From Pseudomonas sp. Bc-h (GTDB lineage Bacteria > Pseudomonadota > Gammaproteobacteria > Pseudomonadales > Pseudomonadaceae): a DNA stretch of 56,156 nucleotides. The stretch is taken from assembly GCF_002080045.1 (NCBI RefSeq), contig NZ_MUIN01000015.1, forward strand, positions 224,223 through 280,378, read 5' to 3'. Both the position numbers and the translations under genes were made by a program. The notes below the pieces were generated by a model. That model made no database searches. It saw nothing but the letters and a program-made list of their open reading frames with translations, and was not told where the DNA came from. Position 1 is the first letter of the stretch; each line of letters begins with the position of its first letter. Of the stretch, positions 41,108-50,038 are shown in pieces.

Positions 41108-42414
41108 GCACTTTCAAGCACCCGCGCAGTTGGGTGACGTCTGCCAACGATCACCCTGATTTCCCGCTGCAGAACTTGCCGTTTGGCGTGTTCAGTCACC
41201 CGGGCACGGGTATGGGTAAGGACAAGCGCGGCGGCGTAGCCATCGGCGACTTCATTTTCGATTTGCAGGCTGCACTCGACGCCAGCCTGTTCAACGGCGC
41301 CGCTCGACTGGCGGCCGAGGCGGCGAGTGGCGGCCAACTCAACGACTTATTCGCCTTGGGCCCATCGTCGCGTAAGGCATTAAGAACCGAACTGCTGCAC
41401 TTGCTGGGGGAAAACAGCCCGCAGCGCGAACGCTTGCAAGGGCTGGGTAAAACCCTGCTGCAGCCGATGAGCGAATGCCAGATGCACCTGCCGGCGCAGG
41501 TGGGCGATTACACCGACTTCTACGTGGGTATTCATCACGCGACCAATGTCGGCAAGCTGTTCCGCCCGGACAATCCGTTGCTGCCTAACTACAAATACGT
41601 GCCGATCGCCTACCACGGTCGGGCTTCAACGCTGTGTGTGTCGGGCACACCAGTCAAACGGCCCAACGGCCAGACCCTGGCCCCCGGGGCCGAAGTTCCC
41701 ACCTTCGGGCCGTGCAAGCGGCTGGATTATGAACTGGAAGTCGGCGTGTGGATGGGGCAGGGCAACGCAACGGGCGAGGCGATCTCAATCGCCGATGCTG
41801 CTGAGCATATCGCCGGTTTTTGCCTGCTCAATGACTGGTCGGCCCGTGATCTGCAAGCCTGGGAATACCAGCCGCTTGGGCCGTTTCTGTCGAAGAGCTT
41901 CGCCACCAGCATCTCACCCTGGGTGGTGACGGCCGAAGCCCTGGCGCCCTTTCGCAGCGCGCAGCCGCAACGGCCGGAGGGTGACCCGAAGCCGCTGGAC
42001 TACCTGTTCGATGAGCAGGACCAGCAGCAGGGTGCGCTGGATATTGAGCTTGAAGTCTTGCTGCTGACGGCGCAGATGAAAGAGCAGGGCATGGCGCCGC
42101 AGCGGTTGGCGTTGAGCAATACGCTGAACATGTACTGGACCGTGGCGCAGATGGTCGCTCATCACAGCGTCAACGGCTGCAAGCTGCAACCGGGAGACCT
42201 GTTCGGCACCGGTACGTTGTCCGGCCCGCAAACCGGGCAGTTGGGCAGCCTGCTGGAGATGACCGAAGGCGGCAAACACGCGGTCGAATTGCCGAGCGGC
42301 GAGACCCGCACGTTCCTTGAGGCAGGTGATGAGGTGATTCTCAAGGCGCGGTGCCGCCGGGAGGGTGAGGTGAGTATCGGGTTTGGTGAGGTTCGTGGGG
42401 TGGTGGTGGGGTAA
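41104..42414 (+). CDS. fahA: Fumarylacetoacetase
   Basis: A 436-residue hydrolase giving fumarate and acetoacetate, the last step of tyrosine breakdown. The small N-terminal SH3-like domain starts at FPLQNLPFGVF. The catalytic domain has VGDYTDFYVGIHHATNVG (catalytic His and metal Asp), DYELEVGVWMG (metal Glu), NDWSARDLQAWEYQPLGPFLSKSF, and GTGTLSGP near the C-terminus. Starts inside the end of hmgA (ATGA). Confidence 0.95.
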   Translation: MSTFKHPRSWVTSANDHPDFPLQNLPFGVFSHPGTGMGKDKRGGVAIGDFIFDLQAALDASLFNGAARLAAEAASGGQLNDLFALGPSSRKALRTELLHLLGENSPQRERLQGLGKTLLQPMSECQMHLPAQVGDYTDFYVGIHHATNVGKLFRPDNPLLPNYKYVPIAYHGRASTLCVSGTPVKRPNGQTLAPGAEVPTFGPCKRLDYELEVGVWMGQGNATGEAISIADAAEHIAGFCLLNDWSARDLQAWEYQPLGPFLSKSFATSISPWVVTAEALAPFRSAQPQRPEGDPKPLDYLFDEQDQQQGALDIELEVLLLTAQMKEQGMAPQRLALSNTLNMYWTVAQMVAHHSVNGCKLQPGDLFGTGTLSGPQTGQLGSLLEMTEGGKHAVELPSGETRTFLEAGDEVILKARCRREGEVSIGFGEVRGVVVG

Positions 42415-42460
42415 ACACGGCTCATATGCCGAATATCGAGACTTGAGGCGCCGCGCTCCA

Positions 42461-42550
42461 TGTGGGAGGGAGCTTGCTCGCGAAGGAGGTACAACCGACA
42501 GAAATGTGTCGAATGTACCGCTACTTTCGCGAGCAGGCTCCCTTCCACAG
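42461..42550. repeat. Intergenic palindromic repeat B
   Basis: TGTGGGAGGGAGCTTGCTCG pairs with CGCGAGCAGGCTCCCTTCCACA. It separates convergent fahA and the aminoacylase gene. Confidence 0.85.
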
Positions 42551-42578
42551 GTTCATGTTCCCGAAATCCGTTCGGCAT

Positions 42579-44042
42579 TCAGACTGGCTTGAATCCTGAG
42601 ACCAACGAGCCTTCACGAGGCAGGAACCTGCCTTGTCGTTCGCCCTGCGGTTTACCGTCGGCGTAACTCAAGTGCCCATTGACCCAAACCCCGTCGATGC
42701 CTTCGGCAGCGCGTTTTGGCTCTTTGAAATCCGCGACATCGCGCACCGTTTCAGCGTTGAACAGCACCAGATCCGCCCAGTAACCCTCACGCACGAACCC
42801 GCGTTCATGCAGGCCGAAGCGAGTGGCGGTCAGGCCGGTCATCTTGTGGACGGCGGTGTGCAGGGGAAACAATCCAATATCGCGGCTGAAATGCCCCAGG
42901 ACCCGTGGGAATGCGCCCCACAGACGCGGATGCGGGAACGGATCTTCCGGCAGGCCATCCGAGCCGATCATCGACAGCGGGTGCTTCATGATGCTCTGCA
43001 CGTCATTCTCATCCATGCCGTAATACACGGCGCCTGCTGGCTGCAGCTTGCGAGCTGCGTCTTCCAGGGACAGGCCCCAGTCGGCGGCGATGTCCTTGAG
43101 GTCGCGACCGCCCTGGTCCGGATGCGGCGTCGACCAGGTGATGGTGATGCGATGAGCATCGGTCACCTGTTTCAAATCCAGCGTCGAGGAACTGGCAGCG
43201 TAGGGATAGCAATCACAGCCGACCGGGTGAGTCAGCGCGGCCTTTTCCAACGATGCCAATAGCTGCGGACTGCGGCCCCAGTTGCCTGCACCCGCGCACT
43301 TGAGATGAGAAATCACAACCGGCGATCGCGCGTGGCGACCGATGTCGAAAGCTTCGTCCATGGCTTCCAGCACGGGCTCGAACTCGCTGCGCAGGTGTGT
43401 GGTGTATACAGCACCATAGGCCGTCAGCTCCTCGGCCAGTTGCTTGACCTCGTCGGTTTCAGCCGAGTAAGCCGAGGCGTAGGCCAGACCGGTGGAAAGC
43501 CCCAGCGCGCCGTCCTGCAGGCTCTCGCGCAGCTGTTCGCGCATCGCGGCGATTTCATCGGCTTTCGCCGTGCGGAACAGGTCGTCCAGATGATTGCTGC
43601 GCAGCGCGGTGTGGCCGATCAGCGCCGCGACGTTGACCGCTGGGCGTGCCTTTTCCACCGCAGTGCGGTAATCGCTGAAACGCGCATAGACGAAGGCCGT
43701 GGCCGGGCCAAGCAGATTCATCGGGTCAGGCGGATCGCCCGCCAATGTCACAGGGGATGCGCTGATGCCGCAGTTGCCGACGATCACGGTCGTCACGCCC
43801 TGAGTGATTTTCGGCAACATTTGCGGCTGGCGAATGACCACGGTGTCGTCGTGGGTGTGCACGTCGATAAATCCCGGTGCCAATACACGGCCAGCGGCAT
43901 TGATTTCTTCGCTGGCCGAGGCGCCGCTCAATTCGCCGATCTGCTGGATACGCCCGTCGCGAATGGCAACGTCAGCGCGATAGCCCGGTGTGTCGCTGCC
44001 ATCGATCACCAGCGCGTCGCGAATGATCAGGTCGTAAAGCAT
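42579..44042 (-). CDS. N-acyl-D-amino-acid deacylase (D-aminoacylase)
   Basis: A 487-residue amidohydrolase-fold zinc enzyme that releases D-amino acids from N-acyl forms. Metal-site segments are APGFIDVHTHDD (HxH), VGNCGISA (Cys ligand), THLRSEF and ISHLKCAGAGNWG (His ligands), and MIGSDGLPEDPFPHPRLWGAFPRVLGHF (catalytic Asp). This is the DAN/D-aminoacylase pattern. It is in one operon with an RpiR regulator and a GntP-family permease, spaced 3 nt from the regulator, so it likely salvages D-amino acid derivatives. Confidence 0.9.
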   Translation of the reverse strand: MLYDLIIRDALVIDGSDTPGYRADVAIRDGRIQQIGELSGASASEEINAAGRVLAPGFIDVHTHDDTVVIRQPQMLPKITQGVTTVIVGNCGISASPVTLAGDPPDPMNLLGPATAFVYARFSDYRTAVEKARPAVNVAALIGHTALRSNHLDDLFRTAKADEIAAMREQLRESLQDGALGLSTGLAYASAYSAETDEVKQLAEELTAYGAVYTTHLRSEFEPVLEAMDEAFDIGRHARSPVVISHLKCAGAGNWGRSPQLLASLEKAALTHPVGCDCYPYAASSSTLDLKQVTDAHRITITWSTPHPDQGGRDLKDIAADWGLSLEDAARKLQPAGAVYYGMDENDVQSIMKHPLSMIGSDGLPEDPFPHPRLWGAFPRVLGHFSRDIGLFPLHTAVHKMTGLTATRFGLHERGFVREGYWADLVLFNAETVRDVADFKEPKRAAEGIDGVWVNGHLSYADGKPQGERQGRFLPREGSLVSGFKPV

Positions 44043-44045
44043 GGT

Positions 44046-44906
44046 TCAGTCTCCAAGCGGCAGGCCATCGGCGCCGCCGCGGTAGTCATCGAGGGCCAGT
44101 TTGATACGCCGCAGCCGCTCCTGATTGTCGTCAGGGGCGATCAGCGCCAGTTCGGTGGCGAGCACGTCGATGGTCAGCAGCATGCCGTAGCGCGCCGCCG
44201 TGGGTTTGTAGATGAAATTGGTTTCGGCGATCTGCAGCGGCAATACCACGTCAGCCTGATCGGCGAGTGGCGAGTCGGGCAGGGTGATCGCCAGGATCCT
44301 CGTGCCGTAGCTGCGTGCCAGCCGCGCAACGTCCAGCAGTTCCGGGGTGCGGCCACTCAATGAGCAGATGATCAGGCTGTGGTCGGGGCCAAGGGTCGCG
44401 GCGATCAGGCGCATCATCACCGGGTCGCGGCTGGCGGCGATGGGGTAGCCGAGGCGCACCAGGCGGGTCTGCAATTCTTCACTGCACAGGCTGGAACAGC
44501 CGCCCATGCCGAAGCTGTGGATCATGCGTGCCGGGGTCAGCAGGGCGACCGCCGCTTTGAAACGCGCGTCGTCGAAACCGGCCAGATGCTGACGCAAGGT
44601 CGACTCGATATCGCCGACGATCTGCGTGAAAAAAGCCGATTGTTCCGGCGCCTGCTCAGGGTTGAGAAAACGACTGCCGACACCGCTGGCCTGGGCCAGT
44701 TGCAGGCGCAGGTCGCGCAGATCCTTGCAGCCAACCGTGCGCGCGAAACGTGACAGCGTGGCGCTGCTGACTTCGGCGCGGGCGGCGAGTTCGTCGAGGC
44801 TGGCGCTGGCGGAAAAGGCGACATCGCTGAGAATCAGTTTTGCGATACGGCCCTCGCCAGCGCTGAACGAATCCTGACGCGCGCGGATCTGGTAAAGAAT
44901 GTCCAC
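44046..44906 (-). CDS. RpiR/MurR-family regulator
   Basis: A 286-residue regulator with an N-terminal RpiR-type HTH (AEGRIAKLILSDVAFSASASLDELAARAEVSSATLSRFARTVGCKDLRDLRLQLAQ). A SIS sugar/phospho-binding domain follows (IHSFGMGGCSSLCSEELQTRLVRLGYP, SLIICSLSGRTPELLDVARLARSYG). Start is GTG, directly abutting the permease TGA. Probably it controls this operon; its ligand is unknown, though SIS domains usually bind amino- or phospho-sugars. Confidence 0.9.
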   Translation of the reverse strand: MDILYQIRARQDSFSAGEGRIAKLILSDVAFSASASLDELAARAEVSSATLSRFARTVGCKDLRDLRLQLAQASGVGSRFLNPEQAPEQSAFFTQIVGDIESTLRQHLAGFDDARFKAAVALLTPARMIHSFGMGGCSSLCSEELQTRLVRLGYPIAASRDPVMMRLIAATLGPDHSLIICSLSGRTPELLDVARLARSYGTRILAITLPDSPLADQADVVLPLQIAETNFIYKPTAARYGMLLTIDVLATELALIAPDDNQERLRRIKLALDDYRGGADGLPLGD

Positions 44907-46256
44907 TCAGAGCACCTGCGCCAGACCGAGCGTGAGGACGAACGCGATCACGGAGATCAGCGTTTCCAGCACCGTCCAGGTCTTGAAGGTTTGCGCCACG
45001 GTCATGTTGAAGTACTCCTTGATAAGCCAGAAGCCGCCATCGTTGACGTGGGAAAAGATCACCGAACCCGCGCCGGTCGCCAGTACCAGCAATTCGGGGT
45101 GCGGATAACCCAGGCCCATGGCCACGGGAGCGACGATGCCGGACGCGGTGGTCATCGCCACGGTTGCCGAGCCGGTGGCGACCCGCATCAATGCCGCGAA
45201 CAACCAGCCCATCAGCAGCGGTGACAGGTGGAAGTCCTGAGCGAGACCGACGATCTCGTTGGTCACGCCGCTGTCGACCAGAATCCGGTTCAGCCCGCCG
45301 CCGGCGCCCACCAGTAAGGTGATGCTCGCCGTGGGTGCCAGACATTCCTGAGTGAATTTGAGGATCGAGTCGCGATTGAAACCCTGCGCGATGCCCAGCG
45401 TCCAGAAGCTTAGCAAGGTCGCCAGCAGCAGGGCGATCACCGAGTTGCCGATGAACAGCAAGAAGCTGTTCAAGCCGCTGCCCGGCGTGGAAATCAGATT
45501 GGCCCAGCCACCCAGCAGCATCAGCAGAACGGGCAGCAGAATGGTCGCCATGGTGATCGCGAATCCCGGCAATTGCTTGCGCGGCTCGCGGTCCAGAAAC
45601 TGTTTGGCCAGTGGGTTCTCATCCGGCAGCTGAATGCGCGGAACGATGAATTTGGCGTAAATGGGGCCGGCGATGATCGCCGTCGGGATACCGATCAGGA
45701 TTGCGTAGAACAGGGTCTGCCCGACCGACGCCTGATACGCCTGCACCGCCAGCATCGCTGCCGGGTGCGGCGGGACCAGGGCGTGAACCACCGACAGGCC
45801 GGCGACCATCGGCAGGCCGACCATCAGAATCGACACCCCGACTCGACGCGCTACGGTGAAGGCAATCGGCACCAGCAATACGAAGCCGACTTCGAAGAAC
45901 AGCGGCAAACCCACCAGAAACGCGATGCAGACCATGGCCCAGTGCGCATTGCGCTCGCCGAAGCGGTCGATCAAGGTCCGCGCTACCTGCTCGGCGCCGC
46001 CGGATTCGGCCATCATCTTGCCGAGCATGGTGCCCAGCGCAACGACCAACGCGATATGGCCGAGAGTCTTGCCGACGCCCCCTTCATAGGAGGCGACCAC
46101 CGCGTTCGCGGGCATGCCGGCGACCAGCGCCAGGCCCACCGAAACCAGCGTGATGACAACGAAGGGATTGAGACGAAAGCGCGCGATCAACACGATCAGG
46201 GCGATGATCGCGATGGCGGCATAGACCAACAGGGACAGCCCGGTAGACGGTGGCAT
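44907..46256 (-). CDS. GntP-family permease
   Basis: A 449-residue inner-membrane transporter with about 12 hydrophobic segments and GntP blocks HALVPPHPAAMLAVQAYQASVG, LLVGAGGGLNRILVDSGVT, and VATGSATVAMTTASGIVAP. It is a paralogue of gntP at 25292, but its neighbours are a D-aminoacylase and an RpiR regulator, so D-serine-like or other D-amino acid-related substrates are more likely than gluconate. It is first in the operon. Confidence 0.9.
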   Translation of the reverse strand: MPPSTGLSLLVYAAIAIIALIVLIARFRLNPFVVITLVSVGLALVAGMPANAVVASYEGGVGKTLGHIALVVALGTMLGKMMAESGGAEQVARTLIDRFGERNAHWAMVCIAFLVGLPLFFEVGFVLLVPIAFTVARRVGVSILMVGLPMVAGLSVVHALVPPHPAAMLAVQAYQASVGQTLFYAILIGIPTAIIAGPIYAKFIVPRIQLPDENPLAKQFLDREPRKQLPGFAITMATILLPVLLMLLGGWANLISTPGSGLNSFLLFIGNSVIALLLATLLSFWTLGIAQGFNRDSILKFTQECLAPTASITLLVGAGGGLNRILVDSGVTNEIVGLAQDFHLSPLLMGWLFAALMRVATGSATVAMTTASGIVAPVAMGLGYPHPELLVLATGAGSVIFSHVNDGGFWLIKEYFNMTVAQTFKTWTVLETLISVIAFVLTLGLAQVL

Positions 46257-46595
46257 GCAACGGTTCCTTGCAGAGATTGGTGAGAGTCAGGGCTTGGCGG
46301 CGCGGGTGTCAGCCCACGCGCAGGCAAGCGGTGAAAACGGTCTCGGCAGAGGGTGTCGCTAAGGAGATGCAAGGTGAAATACGGGTCGGGGAACGACGAT
46401 CACAGGCAGGCATTATTTTTATCTCTGATTTCGTGATGAAAATTAAATTACACGAAAACGTATAAAAATATCAATTAATGAAAATTAATTTCTCATCCCT
46501 ACAGCTCCGAGGGTTGCTGCAATAAAGTACAAGACGCCTGCAAGCACGCGGGTTATATGTGTCCAACCCACTCACCGAAGCTTCAGGCGCCTGCC
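46257..46595. promoter_or_regulatory. Divergent promoter region with AT-rich direct repeats
   Basis: Very AT-rich from 46410 to 46500. Two similar elements, ATGAAAATTAAATTA (46436-46450) and ATGAAAATTAATTTC (46478-46492), are 42 bp apart, four helical turns. GAAAATTAATTTC is nearly palindromic. These are candidate RpiR binding sites for the permease-regulator-aminoacylase operon. No gene is seen. Confidence 0.45.
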
Positions 46596-47399
46596 ATGAA
46601 AGACCACGTCCGCTATCACCGTGCGCCCGCCATGCCTGGTCTGGTTCTGGGCGAGGCGCGGTTTTCGGAATACCGCTTCGCGCCGCATTACCATCTGGAC
46701 TATCACATCGGCGTCATCCCCGAAGGCGCACAACGCCAGCGCTTCAATGGCGCGGCACAGGTGCTGGCGCCGGGGCGGATTTCAATCATGCCGCCGGGGC
46801 AGATTCATGACGGTGCCGGGGTCGATGGCGAAGGCTACGTGCTCAAGACGTTTCGCTTGTCCGCAGGGGTGATCGATGGTCTGAACGAGGAAGTCAGCGG
46901 CCGGCGCGGAGAAGCCCGCTGGGTGGGCTCGGTGATCGAGCAGCCGCAGTTGTCGAGGCACTTGCTGCGGTTGCACGGCGCGATGCAACAGGGCCGGGCG
47001 CAGTTGGCGGTGGATGAAAACTGGCTGCAGTTGGTGGAGCATCTGATCCGGCAGACCAGCGAACACAAAGCGCTGGAGATCGAGGGTGGGCTGTCCCGCG
47101 CCCACTGGCTGCAGGTTCGCGATTTCTGCCACGCGCACATCCAGGACAACATCACCCTCGAACAACTGGCGCAGCTCTGCGACTTGAGTCGGTTCCAGTT
47201 CCTGCGTCGCTTCAAACACACCGTTGGCATGACCCCTCACGCCTGGCTGGTGCGCCTGCGCCTTGAACGGGCCTGTACCTTGCTCGCGCGCTCTGAGACG
47301 TCGATTGCTCAGGTTGCCATGGCCGTTGGTTTCTACGACCAGAGCCATTTCAACCGGGCATTCCGCAGTGCCTTCGGGGTCGCGCCCTCGGGCTATTGA
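46596..47399 (+). CDS. AraC-family transcriptional regulator
   Basis: A 267-residue regulator with an N-terminal cupin-type sensing domain (FAPHYHLDYHIGVIPEGAQRQRFNG, APGRISIMPPGQIHDG). The C-terminal double HTH reads FCHAHIQDNITLEQLAQLCDLSRFQFLRRFKHTVGMTPHAWLVRLRLERACTLLARSETSIAQVAMAVGFYDQSHFNRAFRSAFG. The ATG at 46596 was chosen; one at 46557 is also possible and neither has a strong ribosome-binding site. It is divergent from the D-aminoacylase operon but its target is not evident. Confidence 0.88.
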   Translation: MKDHVRYHRAPAMPGLVLGEARFSEYRFAPHYHLDYHIGVIPEGAQRQRFNGAAQVLAPGRISIMPPGQIHDGAGVDGEGYVLKTFRLSAGVIDGLNEEVSGRRGEARWVGSVIEQPQLSRHLLRLHGAMQQGRAQLAVDENWLQLVEHLIRQTSEHKALEIEGGLSRAHWLQVRDFCHAHIQDNITLEQLAQLCDLSRFQFLRRFKHTVGMTPHAWLVRLRLERACTLLARSETSIAQVAMAVGFYDQSHFNRAFRSAFGVAPSGY

Positions 47400-47405
47400 A
47401 AGTGC

Positions 47406-48386
47406 TCAACCGGTGCTGAACCGCTCCCGGTAAGCCTGTGGGGTCACCGACACGGCGCGCAAGAAGCTCCTGCGCAAGGTCTCCTCAGTGCCAAACCCGC
47501 AACGATCGGCAATCCGTTTGATCGGCAGCGCGCTGTCGCCGAGCAACCGTCGCGCCGCTTCGACACGCAACTGCTCGATAGCCCGCGCCGGGGTGTTGCC
47601 GGTATGGGCGCGGTAATGGCGCACGAAACTGCGCTCGCTCATGCCCACTTGAGCGGCGAGGGTGGCAACGGAAAGATCGCTCGCCAGGTTGTCGAGAATC
47701 CACGCATGCAGATCACCGAAGCGGCTGTCCTGGCTGCGGGTAGCGTGCTGCATCGACAGCGCCGTGCTGAACTGCGACTGACCGCCCGGCCGTTTGAGGA
47801 ATACCACCAGATCCCGCGCCACCGCCAAGGCGATGTTGCGTCCCAGATCAGCCTCGACCAGTGCCAGCGCCAGGTCGATGCCCGCTGTCACCCCGGCCGA
47901 GGTCCACAGTGAGTCCTCATTGATGAAGATCGGTTCGGGATCGACGTGCAGTGCCGGATAACGCCGGGCCAGTTCGTCGCAGCTGTCCCAATGGGTGACC
48001 ACGCGGTGCCCGTCGAGCACGCCCGCTTCGGCCAGCATGAACGCCCCGGTGCAGACCGATGCTACCCGGCGCGCGCTGCCGGCCTGTTGCCGAACCCACT
48101 GCAACAGTTGCGGATCTTGCAGAGCGATGTGTACGCCGCGCCCACCCGCGACGATCAGCGTGTCCGAAGGCGTTTTTGGCAGCGGATGGGTGTGCAGGCC
48201 AAGTCCTGCCGACGACACGATGCTGCCGTCCTGCTGCGCAATGACGATGGGGGAGTAGGGCGCCGCCTGCCCGTTTTCCTGCATCTGCACGTTGGCCGAG
48301 GCGAACACTTGCAATGGCCCGCTGACGTCGAGCAACTGCACATTGGGGAAGGCCAGAATGTGTATCGGCCGAGGCTGATCGGACAT
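47406..48386 (-). CDS. GlxA-family regulator (DJ-1 domain + AraC HTH)
   Basis: A 326-residue protein with an N-terminal DJ-1/PfpI-like domain (ILAFPNVQLLDVSGPLQVFASA, RVASVCTGAFMLAEAGVLDGHRVVTHWDS with the nucleophile-elbow Cys) fused to a C-terminal AraC double HTH (LDNLASDLSVATLAAQVGMSERSFVRHYRAHTGNTPARAIEQLRVEAARRLL). It is divergent from a DJ-1 family isocyanide hydratase, whose domain it resembles, and is the natural candidate to regulate it. Confidence 0.9.
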   Translation of the reverse strand: MSDQPRPIHILAFPNVQLLDVSGPLQVFASANVQMQENGQAAPYSPIVIAQQDGSIVSSAGLGLHTHPLPKTPSDTLIVAGGRGVHIALQDPQLLQWVRQQAGSARRVASVCTGAFMLAEAGVLDGHRVVTHWDSCDELARRYPALHVDPEPIFINEDSLWTSAGVTAGIDLALALVEADLGRNIALAVARDLVVFLKRPGGQSQFSTALSMQHATRSQDSRFGDLHAWILDNLASDLSVATLAAQVGMSERSFVRHYRAHTGNTPARAIEQLRVEAARRLLGDSALPIKRIADRCGFGTEETLRRSFLRAVSVTPQAYRERFSTG

Positions 48387-48510
48387 GGCTCGGCCTTGTA
48401 ATTGAGGTTGGCGGAAATTGTGGGTGTTATGGCGTATCCGCCAGAGCGTATCTGGCTACAGTGAATTCGTCCACACACACACAGAATCACATGCGAAGGA
48501 GTGACCTCTT

Positions 48511-49191
48511 ATGACCCTGCACATCGGCCTGCTGGTATTTCCCAAGGTCCAACAACTGGATTTGACCGGCCCTTACGACGTCTTTGCCACCATGCCCGGC
48601 GTCACTGTGCATCTGGTCTGGAAGAACCTCGAATCGCTGCAGTCCAGCAGCGGGCTGACGCTGACGCCGACCCAGACCTTCGAAAGCTGCCCGGACCTTG
48701 ACGTGATCTGCGTACCCGGCGGCGTGGGGGTTGACGCGCTGATGGAGGACCCGGAAACACTCGCTTTCATCAAGCACCAGGCGTCGAACGCGCAATATGT
48801 GACATCGGTCTGTACCGGCGCGTTGGTACTCGGCGCGGCTGGCCTGCTGGAAGGCAAGCGCGCGACCACCCATTGGGCGTCCCACGGTCTGCTGGAAAAG
48901 TTCGGCGCGATCCCGGTCAAGGAACGCGTGGTCCGTGATGGCAACCTGATGACCGGCGGCGGTGTCACGGCAGGGATCGACTTTGCCCTGACGCTGATCA
49001 GCGAAATCTTCGATGCCGATAAATCCCAGACCATCCAGCTGCAGCTGGAATATGCGCCCGCGCCGCCTTTCAACGCGGGTCGCCCGGATACCGCGCCGGC
49101 TCACGTGCTGGCCATCGCCACCGAAAGGGCGACGCCGGGGCTGGTGGTGCGTCAGCAGATCGTCGATCGGGTCGTTGCGGCCAAACGTTAA
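48511..49191 (+). CDS. inhA: Isonitrile (isocyanide) hydratase
   Basis: A 226-residue DJ-1-superfamily enzyme hydrating isonitriles to N-formamides. Asp17 (QQLDLTGPYDVF), Cys101 and Thr102 (TSVCTGALVLGAAGLLEGKRATTHW) are at the positions of the catalytic residues described for Pseudomonas isocyanide hydratase. GGAG precedes the ATG (start 48511). It is divergent from the GlxA-type regulator and overlaps the TetR gene tail-to-tail by 4 nt. Natural isonitrile substrates are unknown. Confidence 0.9.
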   Translation: MTLHIGLLVFPKVQQLDLTGPYDVFATMPGVTVHLVWKNLESLQSSSGLTLTPTQTFESCPDLDVICVPGGVGVDALMEDPETLAFIKHQASNAQYVTSVCTGALVLGAAGLLEGKRATTHWASHGLLEKFGAIPVKERVVRDGNLMTGGGVTAGIDFALTLISEIFDADKSQTIQLQLEYAPAPPFNAGRPDTAPAHVLAIATERATPGLVVRQQIVDRVVAAKR

Positions 49192-49817
49192 GCGCAGGGG
49201 CGGTTGGCGGGGATCTCGTACCAGCACAGGAACAGATCCAGCGCCGACTCCACCACGGTCACCTGTTCTTCCGGCGTCAGCAGCGGCTTGTTGAGGGTCA
49301 CCTGGGGCCAGAAGGCAAACGCCTTGAGCAGGGCATGGATCTGCGACGCGGCAAACACCGGATCGACAGCCTTGAGGCGCCCATCCTGTTGGGCACCGCG
49401 CACCCAGACAGTGAAGGTTTCCTCGCGCTCGTTGAGGCGGTTGACCCAGGTCTGTGCGCGTTCGGGGGAGTGAATCGTGGCGCCGATCGCGACCCGTGCC
49501 AGATCGATAAAATTGCTGTCGCCGAGGGTTTGCATCTTGGCGTTCAGCAGGTCGCGCAACTGCTCGCGCAGCGCCATGGCGGGCCGATAAACGGCTTCCG
49601 GCTGGGCGGTGGCGCTGGCCCACAATCGCTGCAGCATTTCGGCGAACAACTCTTCCTTGCTGGGGAAGTGGTTGTAGACGGTGCGCTTGGAAACCTCGGC
49701 CCGCGCCGCGATGCGATCCATGCTGGTGACCTCGAAACCGTTGTCGCGGAATTCGGCAATCGCTGCCTGAACAATGGATTCACGTTTTCGGTCGGTCAGT
49801 CGCAGGGGGGCAGTCAT
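49188..49817 (-). CDS. TetR-family transcriptional regulator
   Basis: A 209-residue TetR regulator. HTH: ESIVQAAIAEFRDNGFEVTSMDRIAARAEVSKRTVYNHFPSKEELFAEML. An all-helical ligand domain follows. It is divergent from the metallo-beta-lactamase-fold gene across about 220 bp with two similar operator-like elements, so it probably represses that gene and itself. Ligand unknown. Confidence 0.92.
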   Translation of the reverse strand: MTAPLRLTDRKRESIVQAAIAEFRDNGFEVTSMDRIAARAEVSKRTVYNHFPSKEELFAEMLQRLWASATAQPEAVYRPAMALREQLRDLLNAKMQTLGDSNFIDLARVAIGATIHSPERAQTWVNRLNEREETFTVWVRGAQQDGRLKAVDPVFAASQIHALLKAFAFWPQVTLNKPLLTPEEQVTVVESALDLFLCWYEIPANRPCA

Positions 49818-49869
49818 GGCTTCGCTTCTAGAGGATATAGCGGACCGGGAAACGATCCCGGCAAGAAAA

Positions 49870-49934
49870 TTACACCGAGCAGTTTACTTCTCTTTGACGA
49901 TCGTGCAAGCTAGAAACTACACTGTGTAGTGTAA
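49870..49934. promoter_or_regulatory. Two TetR operator-like elements
   Basis: TTACACCGAGCAGTTTAC (49870-49887) and CTACACTGTGTAGTGTAA (49917-49934) agree at 12 of 18 positions. The second contains the perfect 7-1-7 palindrome ACTACACTGTGTAGT (49916-49930). They lie between tetR and the metallo-hydrolase, 47 bp apart. Confidence 0.6.
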
Positions 49935-50038
49935 AACACTGTTACAACTTCCCGCTTACTTCTACGCGTCGTATGCAACATTCTGCAATGCGCTCGCCGT
50001 TGCAGAATCCTCCACCCGTTTCATGGAGTCAGCACATC

